Of a stretch of DNA of 6,123 nucleotides, positions 1 through 6,123 are shown piece by piece. The position numbers and the translations under genes were made by a program. The notes below the pieces were generated by a model. That model worked only from the letters and a program-made list of their open reading frames with translations. It had not been told where the DNA came from and made no database searches. Position 1 is the stretch's first letter. Each line of letters starts with the position of its first letter. Source of the DNA: Winogradskyella sp. (GTDB lineage: Bacteria > Bacteroidota > Bacteroidia > Flavobacteriales > Flavobacteriaceae); NCBI GenBank assembly GCA_030149115.1, contig JASBSE010000402.1, positions 1-6,123 of the forward strand, written 5' to 3'.

Positions 1-1533
1 GGAACAATTAGCATGTATCTTGGTAATAATGTAGAATCTCAAAAACACTTATTGGAGGCTGCTGAAATCTATGATGTGGTTGGTACGGCTAAGCAAAAAG
101 CGAGAATCAATAATACATTGGCAGGCTTTTATCTTAATGTAGATCAACTCGAAAAAGGGAAGCAACAATATATAAAAGCATTAAAACAATTTGAAGTCTT
201 GAAGGATAGTACTGGTTTAGCAAGTGTTAATGCAAACTTAGGTATGGTTTATACCGACTTGGGTGAATATGAAAAGGCAGAATATCATCTTATGAAACAA
301 AAGGAATACAATGTGGTATTTCCTACGTTGCGAGAAATGGGATTTCATCACGATTTTCTTGGGTTATTGAGACAAGAACAGAATAGACTAGATGAAGCCT
401 ATGAGGAACATTTAAAAGCTTTGAAAATTCGTGAAAATTTAAGTAGCACATACAACTTATGTGAATCTAAAATTCATATGGGTGAGATTTTAATAAAACT
501 TGAAAGGTATGATGAAGCTATAAATCAACTTAAGGATGTCTTTTCTTTTGAAGAGCATGAATCTTTAAACCAAGAGCAACGCGCTTATGATTTATTAGCA
601 GAAGCTTATGAGAAACAAGGAGATTATAAGTCTGCACTTGGGAACTTCAAGGCCTACAAAACAATGACTGATTCTATTTATTCTAAAGAATCAATAGAAA
701 TTATTGCTGAGAAAGACGCACTATATAATCAACATAAAAAGGATGCTGAAATTGCATTGTTAAGTAAAGAAAAGGAAATTTCTGAAACCAAATTGTCTCG
801 CTCTAAATCTATAATGATTATTTCATTTATAGGTTTAGGTTTACTAACCATTGCAGCTTTGGCATTATTAAAACTAAATAGAAAAATCAAAAGTAAAAAC
901 GAGACCATTTCAAAAGCATTAAAGGATAGAGAATTATTATTGCACGAAACACACCATCGCGTAAAGAATAATCTTCAAATGATATCGAGCTTACTTAATT
1001 TACAGTCTAAATATGTAAAGGACGATAATGTTTTTGAGGTTCTTCAAAATGGGAGAAACCGTGTACAGTCTATGGCTATTTTACACAAGAATCTTTATGT
1101 TGGTGAGGATTTAAATATGGTAAATATTCAACATTATTTTGAAGGTTTAGTAGATAGTATATTGAACTCTTATAATAAAACTGAAAGTGATGTCAATCTG
1201 AAGATTGATGCAGATAAAGTTACTATGGATGTAGAATCTGTAATCCCTCTTGGCTTAATTGTAAATGAGTTGATAACGAATTCATTAAAGCATGCGTTTC
1301 CTAAGGATATTAAATCTAAGCCTGAGATAACTTTAAAAATGTCTGAAAGAGAAGATTTCTACACCTTAAGGGTTTCGGATAATGGTGTTGGTATACAGAA
1401 CGATATTATAGAAAATGGTAAAAAGGAGTCTTTTGGACAGCGCTTAATAAGATCGCTTTCTAAAAAGTTAAAAGCTTCTATGAGCGTTACTAATGATAAT
1501 GGGACATCAGTATCCTTTGTGCTTCCTAAATAG
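1..1533 (+). CDS. TPR-containing sensor histidine kinase (HisKA_2 family), 5' end outside window
   Basis: This is a membrane sensor kinase that autophosphorylates on His and should pass phosphate to a response regulator. Residues are numbered from the ATG at 13, but the frame is open back to base 1 and the protein already starts inside helical repeats, so the true start lies upstream and that ATG is probably internal. About five TPR units span residues 29-60, 69-100, 109-142, 149-180 and 187-219; these normally bind proteins or peptides. A charged, coiled-coil-like stretch (240-264) leads into one membrane helix (about 266-288) and a second linker. The HisKA_2 box HETHHRVKNNLQ begins at 311, with His315 the likely phosphoacceptor by the HRxxN rule. 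The HATPase_c domain shows the N box (N418-E419, N423), DNGVGI (456-461), a G2-like SFGQRLI (473-479) and NGTSVSF (496-502). All core catalytic motifs are present. The TPR region is probably periplasmic if a signal peptide lies upstream. Its ligand is unknown. The adjacent convergent regulator is the obvious candidate partner. Confidence 0.93.
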   Translation, partial: GTISMYLGNNVESQKHLLEAAEIYDVVGTAKQKARINNTLAGFYLNVDQLEKGKQQYIKALKQFEVLKDSTGLASVNANLGMVYTDLGEYEKAEYHLMKQKEYNVVFPTLREMGFHHDFLGLLRQEQNRLDEAYEEHLKALKIRENLSSTYNLCESKIHMGEILIKLERYDEAINQLKDVFSFEEHESLNQEQRAYDLLAEAYEKQGDYKSALGNFKAYKTMTDSIYSKESIEIIAEKDALYNQHKKDAEIALLSKEKEISETKLSRSKSIMIISFIGLGLLTIAALALLKLNRKIKSKNETISKALKDRELLLHETHHRVKNNLQMISSLLNLQSKYVKDDNVFEVLQNGRNRVQSMAILHKNLYVGEDLNMVNIQHYFEGLVDSILNSYNKTESDVNLKIDADKVTMDVESVIPLGLIVNELITNSLKHAFPKDIKSKPEITLKMSEREDFYTLRVSDNGVGIQNDIIENGKKESFGQRLIRSLSKKLKASMSVTNDNGTSVSFVLPK

Positions 1534-1536
1534 CAA

Positions 1537-2151
1537 TTAGTGTAACAAAGAATGTATAAGAGCTACTGTTTCTGAGCGTGTGTGCGTATTCATTTTTTCG
1601 TAAATGTTCTTAATATGCGTTTTTACAGTATTTACACTTACAAATTGCGATTCCGCTAATTGACGATTAGTTTTACCTTCATACAAACCTTCAAGAATAT
1701 CAAACTCTCTTTGCGTAAGTGGAGTGTTGATTTTAGAATTTATCATTTCAATTTTTAAAGAAACGGGTAATACAAATTTCGAAAAATTATATAATGCGAC
1801 TTCTATGTTAGAATAAAGCTCCTTTTCATTAAAAGGCTTTACAATATAGCCCATTGGCATAGTTGGCTTAGCACGCTCGAGAATTTCTTTACCAGAATAA
1901 GAAGTGAGATACAAAAATGGGACTCTACGAGTTTTATTAATGTGGGAAGCAACATCGAAACCTTCGTAACTACCATCTAAGTTAATGTCTAAAAGTACTA
2001 AGTCTGGTTGTTCATCATTAATATAATCTATGGCTTCCGTTTTAGAGTATGCTATAGCTACAACACTGTAATCTACATTGGTAAGCATATCATAAATATC
2101 CTCTCCAATAATAGGATCGTCTTCAACAATAAGTACTCTTATAGTAGACAT
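1537..2151 (-). CDS. LuxR/NarL-type response regulator (REC + HTH_LuxR)
   Basis: This is a 204-residue cytoplasmic two-component regulator of the usual NarL/FixJ length. The receiver domain covers about 1-120: acidic pocket E10-D11-D12, phosphoacceptor Asp55 in LVLLDINLDG, the switch Thr83 in YLTSY, and the invariant Lys105-Pro106 in YIVKPF. A short linker leads to a LuxR-type helix-turn-helix at about 144-200, with LTQREFDIL, then GKTNRQLAESQFVSVNTVK as the recognition unit, then HIKNIYEKMN. It is therefore expected to bind DNA as a phosphorylation-driven dimer and regulate transcription; its targets are unknown. The ATG chosen places MSTIRVLIVEDD directly at the start of the first beta strand, and the region before it has no Shine-Dalgarno sequence, as is usual in Bacteroidota. 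Its stop lies 3 bases from that of the TPR kinase, which faces it. It sits 107 bases downstream of the glycosylasparaginase gene on the same strand, so it may have its own promoter or receive read-through transcription. Confidence 0.95.
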   Translation of the reverse strand: MSTIRVLIVEDDPIIGEDIYDMLTNVDYSVVAIAYSKTEAIDYINDEQPDLVLLDINLDGSYEGFDVASHINKTRRVPFLYLTSYSGKEILERAKPTMPMGYIVKPFNEKELYSNIEVALYNFSKFVLPVSLKIEMINSKINTPLTQREFDILEGLYEGKTNRQLAESQFVSVNTVKTHIKNIYEKMNTHTRSETVALIHSLLH

Positions 2152-2222
2152 TTATGTAGGGAGCTTTTAAAAAGTTTATAGCAAGTTACTAAGCATATAT
2201 TTTGTTTCAAAAAAACACGATA

Positions 2223-2236
2223 TAAATTCAAATTTA
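2223..2236 (-). promoter_or_regulatory. AT-rich palindrome overlapping a possible Bacteroidota -7 element upstream of the response regulator
   Basis: The 107-base spacer 2152-2258 is the only sizeable non-coding stretch in the window. It contains the perfect 6+6 inverted repeat TAAATT-CA-AATTTA. Read on the minus strand, 2236 to 2229 is TAAATTTG, which fits the Bacteroidota -7 consensus TAnnTTTG and would start transcription about 70 bases before the regulator ATG. No TTG-like -33 element appears at the expected distance, and such AT-rich matches arise readily by chance. The remainder of the spacer shows no convincing hairpin-plus-T-tract terminator for the upstream gene. Confidence 0.25.
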
Positions 2237-2258
2237 ATAGATAAATAGAATGAATTGC

Positions 2259-3266
2259 CTAGGTTTTATTAAAATAGTCTGATTGAATCTGCTCGTTTTT
2301 ACCATCTTGAAACTTGGTCATACTAAACCATTGATGTATAGAGTAACTACCAGTTTCACCTTTTTTATTTACAGCAATATAACCTACTTGAAAATTTTTG
2401 TAATCGCTATTCGGTTTATTTACAATTCTACTGATAGCTTCTTCACAAGCTTGTTGAGGTGTTTTGCCTTGACGCATTAATTCTACCACCAAAAAACTTC
2501 CAACGGTTTTAACGACTTCTTCTCCCAAACCTGTAGCTACACAACCACCAATTTCATTATCAATAAATAGTCCTGAACCAATAATTGGAGAATCTCCAAC
2601 ACGTCCTTGCATTTTGTAAGCCAATCCACTTGTGGTACAAGCACCTGCAATGTCACCATTTTTATCAATGGCAAGCATACCTATGGTGTCGTGATTTTCA
2701 ATATTAATAATAGGTTTGTATTCGCTTTTTACTTTCCAGTCTTCCCAAGCTTTTTTTGAACCTTCGGTAAGTAAATCTTCTTCTTTAAAGCCTTGAGAAA
2801 TTGCAAATTGTTTAGCGCCTTCACCGGCCAACATAACGTGTGGTGTATCTTCCATTACTTTTCTGGCTACGGAAACAGCATGCGTTATATCTTTTAGGAA
2901 CACAACCGACCCACAATTACCATCTTTATCCATTATGCAAGCATCTAGAGTAACGTTACCATCTCTGTCTGGCAGACCACCTTTACCTACAGAGCTATTT
3001 TTAATATCAGCTTCTTCTACCATACAACCTTGCTCAACAGCATCAAGCGCATTGCCCCCAGATTGTAGTACCTTCATAGCTTTTGCTGTAGCATTTTTAA
3101 CGTGCCAAGTGGCAATCACTAATGGTAAGCTTCCTTTAGAATTGTCTATTGGTGTAGTAACTGTAGGTTTATCAGAATTGTTTTCTGCACAACTAACCAC
3201 TGAGTTTCCTAGAGCTAATCCAATGCCTGTTATGGATGTGTTTTTAATGAATTTTCTACGGTTCAT
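2259..3266 (-). CDS. Exported N4-(beta-N-acetylglucosaminyl)-L-asparaginase (glycosylasparaginase, Ntn hydrolase)
   Basis: The enzyme cleaves the GlcNAc-Asn bond of N-glycans once both alpha groups of Asn are free, giving aspartate and 1-amino-GlcNAc. The start used is the ATG at 3264-3266 (335 aa). An in-frame ATG at 3297-3299 would add 11 residues and overlap the upstream gene by 26 bases, whereas the chosen start directly precedes a twin-arginine-like NRRKFIK and follows an A-rich leader. The signal ends in VVSC (Cys26), a possible lipobox. Family motifs: substrate-loop Trp54 in ATWHV, GKGGLPDRDGNVTLDACIMD, and the autoproteolysis site NHDTIG, where cleavage before Thr194 (codon 2685-2687) frees the nucleophile. 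Matching the F. meningosepticum enzyme from memory, Thr212, Arg222, Asp225 (GRVGDSPIIG), Thr245 and Gly246 (VATGLGEE) are kept. Its 340-residue precursor length also fits. No key residue is missing. The gene is 7 bases after the GH92 gene, consistent with one N-glycan operon. Confidence 0.95.
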   Translation of the reverse strand: MNRRKFIKNTSITGIGLALGNSVVSCAENNSDKPTVTTPIDNSKGSLPLVIATWHVKNATAKAMKVLQSGGNALDAVEQGCMVEEADIKNSSVGKGGLPDRDGNVTLDACIMDKDGNCGSVVFLKDITHAVSVARKVMEDTPHVMLAGEGAKQFAISQGFKEEDLLTEGSKKAWEDWKVKSEYKPIINIENHDTIGMLAIDKNGDIAGACTTSGLAYKMQGRVGDSPIIGSGLFIDNEIGGCVATGLGEEVVKTVGSFLVVELMRQGKTPQQACEEAISRIVNKPNSDYKNFQVGYIAVNKKGETGSYSIHQWFSMTKFQDGKNEQIQSDYFNKT

Positions 3267-3273
3267 ATTGTTT

Positions 3274-5592
3274 TTATTTTGGTTGGTTAGACATTTCAAA
3301 AATTATCTTACCTCCATTCATAATGTCTTTATGTGATATTGAAGTGCCTTCAATTAGTTTTCCATTAATTGAAATGCTTTTAACATATACATTGTCTTTA
3401 CTCTGATTATTAGCTGTAATAGAAAGTGTTTTGCCATTTTCTAAATGAATTTTAGCTTCTTTTACCAGTGGACTTCCTAAAGCGTAGTCTGATGATCCTG
3501 GTGTTACAGGATAAAACCCTAAACTGCTGAATATATACCAAGCACTCATTTGCCCTGCGTCATCGTTACCACATAGCCCTTCAACCGAAGCTCCGTACAT
3601 CGTGTCCATAATCATTCTAACTCTTGCTTGAGTTTTTTCTGGATTATTGGTCCAATTATAAAGGTAAGGGATATGGTGACCAGGCTCGTTGCCATGAACA
3701 TAATTGCCAATTATACCATCTCTAGTAATGTCTTCGTGTTTAGCAATGTATTTATCATCAATTTCCATCGTAAAAAGAGAATCTAAGTGTTGGCTAAACC
3801 TATCTTTTCCTCCCATCATATCTATCATATCATCTATGTTTTGAGGAACGTAGAGTCCGTAATTCCATGCATTGCCTTCAATAAATCCTTGTCCGTGTGT
3901 ATCCATTGGGTCAAATTCGTCTCTAAATTTACCGTTAGCTAGTTTTGGGCGCATAAAACCTATTTGAGGATCGTAGACGTTTTTATAATATTTAGAGCGT
4001 TCGTAAAATTGTTGTTCAAGATTTTGATCGCCAACTTTTTGTGCTATTTGTAAAATACACCAATCATTGTAGGCGTATTCTAAAGTTTTTGATACTGATG
4101 AATGGCTTTTGTCATCTGGCACGTATTTGTACTCTATATAATCGCCTAATCCATCAAAATAACTTACGCTAGCCGTATTAACGGATGCTTCTAATGCACG
4201 ATTATAGTCAAAATCACCAACATTTTTAGCCATAGCATCTGCAATTACCGAAGTAGCATGGTAGCCAATCATACACCAGTTTTCATTAGCGTAATGACTC
4301 CAAATAGGAAGCATTTTATGAACACTTTCATCGTGGTGAGCTAACATAGATTTTATCATATCGTTGTTACGCTCTGGCTGTGTTATATTGAATAAAGGAT
4401 GCAATGCTCTGTAGGTATCCCAAAGCGAGAAAATAGTATAGTTAGTAAAACCATCAGATTGATGAATGTTTTGGTCTAAACCTCTGTATTGTCCATCTAC
4501 ATCTTCATAAATAATAGGTGATAAGTTGGTGTGATAAAGTGCTGTGTAAAATGTTGTTTTTTGTGCTTCAGTTAAAGTTTCAACTTCAATTTTAGATAGC
4601 TCTTTGTTCCATTTTTGTTGGGTTTCTTGTTTTGTTTTTTCAAAATCCCAATGCGAAATTTCAGTTTCTAAATTCTTCATAGCACCAGCAGAACTTACAG
4701 ATGATAGTGCAAATTTTATTTTTATTTGTTCGTTTTCAGTTGTATTAAAATTAAAATATGCTCTAATATCTTTTCCTGCCATTTCTGGAAAATTTTCATC
4801 CTGCTTAAAACGTCTGTAAAATCCATCGTATTTCACGTTGTCATATTTTTTATGACCATAGCTGGTAAAAGGTTTAGAGAATTTTGCTGCAAAAAACACT
4901 TTTTTATCTCTTGCCCAACCTTTAGTTTGCCTGTAGCCTGTTATGGTTGAATCGTTTTCTACTCTAATGAAGGTCCAGATATTTTTGTTGTCATGGTGAT
5001 AAACATTGTAAACCATATCTAAAATAATATGAGAACTATCAGACTTCGGAAATGTATATTGATGAAAACCAACACGCTCGCTAGCGGTTAGTTCAGCCTT
5101 AATGTTGTAACTTTCTAAATCTACTTTGTAATAACCTGGTGAAGCTTCTTCATTATCATGAGAAAATTTAGAATAAAAACCTTTTGTGTCATTAGATTCT
5201 ATTGGGTCTAGTACAAGGTTTCCCGTAGTAGGCATTATTAAAAAATCGCCAAGATCTGAGTGTCCTGTACCACTAAAGTTAGTGTGTGCAAAACCAATTA
5301 TTGTAGAGTCTTTGTGTTGATAGCCAGCACAATATTCATAGGTTTCGGTATTGTAACTCCCGTCGTTTTTAAACATCACTTCAAAGTTGGTCTGTGGACT
5401 TAATTGCACCATACCAAAAGGTGTGGTTGCACCTGGAAAAACGTGACCCATTTTGCTGGTGCCTATAAATGGATTTACATATTGAGTGTAATCTACAGTA
5501 GGAATACTTTTAGAATTCTCTTGTTGATCATTGTCATTACAAGAGCAAAAGAAAAGGCTTAAACTAAGTATATAAAAAATGTTCTTAAGCAT
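3274..5592 (-). CDS. GH92 family exo-alpha-mannosidase, predicted lipoprotein
   Basis: GH92 enzymes are Ca2+-dependent inverting exo-alpha-mannosidases (commonly alpha-1,2, also 1,3/1,4/1,6) acting on high-mannose N-glycans and other mannosides. The 772-residue length is normal for the family. The N-terminal MLKNIFYILS...FFCSC is a lipoprotein signal with Cys18 as the likely lipidated residue, followed by NDND. The N-terminal beta-sandwich carries the hallmark VNPFIGT (39-45), HVFPGATTPFGMVQLSP (50-66) and FSGTGHSDLGD (106-116). The (alpha/alpha)6 catalytic domain shows SLWDTYRALHPL (389-400), GFIEGNAWNYG (569-579) with Glu572 the probable general acid, GNEPGHHIPYLYNW (634-647), and GNDDAGQMSAW (675-685), whose acidic pair probably belongs to the catalytic base region. 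All hallmark motifs are intact. It lies 9 bases after the sugar permease gene and 7 before the glycosylasparaginase gene, so co-transcription is likely. The exact linkage preference cannot be read from the sequence. Confidence 0.96.
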   Translation of the reverse strand: MLKNIFYILSLSLFFCSCNDNDQQENSKSIPTVDYTQYVNPFIGTSKMGHVFPGATTPFGMVQLSPQTNFEVMFKNDGSYNTETYEYCAGYQHKDSTIIGFAHTNFSGTGHSDLGDFLIMPTTGNLVLDPIESNDTKGFYSKFSHDNEEASPGYYKVDLESYNIKAELTASERVGFHQYTFPKSDSSHIILDMVYNVYHHDNKNIWTFIRVENDSTITGYRQTKGWARDKKVFFAAKFSKPFTSYGHKKYDNVKYDGFYRRFKQDENFPEMAGKDIRAYFNFNTTENEQIKIKFALSSVSSAGAMKNLETEISHWDFEKTKQETQQKWNKELSKIEVETLTEAQKTTFYTALYHTNLSPIIYEDVDGQYRGLDQNIHQSDGFTNYTIFSLWDTYRALHPLFNITQPERNNDMIKSMLAHHDESVHKMLPIWSHYANENWCMIGYHATSVIADAMAKNVGDFDYNRALEASVNTASVSYFDGLGDYIEYKYVPDDKSHSSVSKTLEYAYNDWCILQIAQKVGDQNLEQQFYERSKYYKNVYDPQIGFMRPKLANGKFRDEFDPMDTHGQGFIEGNAWNYGLYVPQNIDDMIDMMGGKDRFSQHLDSLFTMEIDDKYIAKHEDITRDGIIGNYVHGNEPGHHIPYLYNWTNNPEKTQARVRMIMDTMYGASVEGLCGNDDAGQMSAWYIFSSLGFYPVTPGSSDYALGSPLVKEAKIHLENGKTLSITANNQSKDNVYVKSISINGKLIEGTSISHKDIMNGGKIIFEMSNQPK

Positions 5593-5601
5593 AAATGAAA
5601 T

Positions 5602-6123
5602 TTAGTATTCAACACCTTGTTTGTCTAAAACGGTCTTGGTTCTAAACGCATAAAATAAAAGATAGGCAAAGCAAGCAACGGCCATCCAATACGACGATTG
5701 TATGGTGAATACATCAGCCAATTTTCCTTGTACAGGTGGAATAATAGCTCCACCTAAAATCATCATGATTAAGAACGCAGAGCCTTGTGAAGTGTATTTG
5801 CCTAAGCCAGCAATACTTAATGTAAAGATACAAGGCCACATAATAGAACAGAATAATCCACCAGAAAGAAATGCAAATAGTGCCACATTACCTGAAGCAA
5901 ATAACCCAATCAGCATAGCTATAATTCCGAATAAACTAAAGATTTTTAATGTTTGAACAGGTTTGTCTTTTGCTAAGAAAAAGCCTCCAATTTGTACAGC
6001 AATACAAATGGCGAAGAATATAATTTCATCAGAACTGAAGCTGTACTTTATAGAATTTACCAGGATAATAACACCAAAAGCAATGTAAGGTACAATGATA
6101 AGCAAGGCTTTTTTAAGACCTTT
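5602..6123 (-). CDS. FucP/GluP-like sugar MFS permease, C-terminal part only
   Basis: This is an inner-membrane secondary transporter of the fucose/glucose-galactose permease branch of the major facilitator superfamily, expected to import a monosaccharide with protons or Na+. Only the last 173 codons are present. The frame stays open to the window edge; the TTG at 6103-6105 encodes an internal Leu and is not a start. About six hydrophobic segments are visible. The family signature is in the last part: GGLFCSIMWPCIFTLSIAGL, then KYTSQGSAFLIMMILGGAII followed by PPVQGKLAD, closely paralleling FucP (SIQYPTIFSLGI...GSSFIVMTIIGGGI, from memory). It ends in a short hydrophilic tail, LDKQGVEY. The gene stops 9 bases before the GH92 mannosidase start, so the two are probably co-transcribed. 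By context the substrate may be mannose or GlcNAc released from N-glycans, but this is inference, since family members carry different sugars. Confidence 0.9.
   Translation of the reverse strand, partial: KGLKKALLIIVPYIAFGVIILVNSIKYSFSSDEIIFFAICIAVQIGGFFLAKDKPVQTLKIFSLFGIIAMLIGLFASGNVALFAFLSGGLFCSIMWPCIFTLSIAGLGKYTSQGSAFLIMMILGGAIIPPVQGKLADVFTIQSSYWMAVACFAYLLFYAFRTKTVLDKQGVEY

Noticed and set aside
1515..1550. Imperfect inverted repeat around the two convergent stops (CTTTGT ... ACAAAG, with inner CTAA ... TTAG) as a bidirectional terminator.
   Set aside because: The stems are only 6 and 4 bp, separated by an internal loop, AT-rich and without a T tract on either strand. It could arise by chance in this base composition.
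2163..2174. CTTTTAAAAAG near-palindrome just before the regulator ATG as a terminator or operator.
   Set aside because: It is a short A/T-only run without G+C in the stem, expected by chance in such a spacer.
3267..3299. Upstream ATG at 3297-3299 as the glycosylasparaginase start.
   Set aside because: It would add MKCLTNQNKNN in front of the twin-arginine signal and overlap the end of the GH92 gene. The ATG at 3264-3266 gives a standard signal peptide and a 7-base gap.
2935..3336. 133-codon open frame on the plus strand, antisense to the glycosylasparaginase gene.
   Set aside because: The opposite strand encodes a well-conserved enzyme with all its motifs. The antisense product is low-complexity and resembles no family, so it is a shadow.
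4604..4950. Two plus-strand open frames (71 and 74 codons) inside the GH92 gene.
   Set aside because: They overlap each other and the coding strand of an intact GH92 gene. They are hydrophobic or Ser/Phe-rich with no recognisable domain.
6103..6105. TTG as the start codon of the permease gene.
   Set aside because: The codon lies inside a hydrophobic segment, the frame remains open to the window edge, and the remaining protein would be less than half a normal MFS permease.

Overview
The window looks like a piece of chromosome from a marine or host-associated member of the Bacteroidota, most likely family Flavobacteriaceae. The evidence is AT-rich DNA, A-rich leaders in place of Shine-Dalgarno sites, a TPR/HisKA_2 sensor kinase of a kind common in that group, Bacteroidota-style lipoprotein signals, and a glycosylasparaginase that closely resembles, from memory, the enzyme of Flavobacterium (Elizabethkingia) meningosepticum. 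No alignment could be run, so the assignment rests on recognised motifs.

Layout. The left quarter (1-1533, + strand) is the 3' part of a membrane histidine kinase gene with TPR repeats, one membrane helix, HisKA_2 and HATPase. Its 5' end lies outside the window. It converges, with only 3 bases between stop codons, on a minus-strand response regulator gene (1537-2151; REC plus LuxR-type HTH). A 107-base spacer (2152-2258) follows. From there to the right edge the minus strand carries a tight three-gene cluster, read right to left: a FucP-like sugar MFS permease (its 5' end lies beyond position 6123), a GH92 alpha-mannosidase lipoprotein, and an exported glycosylasparaginase. The gaps in the cluster are 9 and 7 bases.

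How the genes fit together. The cluster reads as part of an N-glycan (glycoprotein) salvage unit. GH92 removes alpha-mannose from high-mannose glycans, the Ntn hydrolase splits the GlcNAc-Asn linkage once the peptide has been trimmed to a single Asn, and the permease imports a released sugar. The enzymes that would take the glycan down to GlcNAc-Asn, and any SusC/SusD pair, are not in the window. The kinase and regulator are plausible partners by proximity. The regulator lies on the same strand downstream of the cluster, but nothing in the sequence proves that it controls it.

There are no RNA genes, insertion sequences, CRISPR arrays or long repeats that I can support. Apart from the 107-base spacer the window is almost entirely coding. 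I found no clearly undescribed system. The points most worth checking are the convergent kinase/regulator arrangement, the possible read-through from the catabolic cluster into the regulator, and the export signals of the two enzymes.
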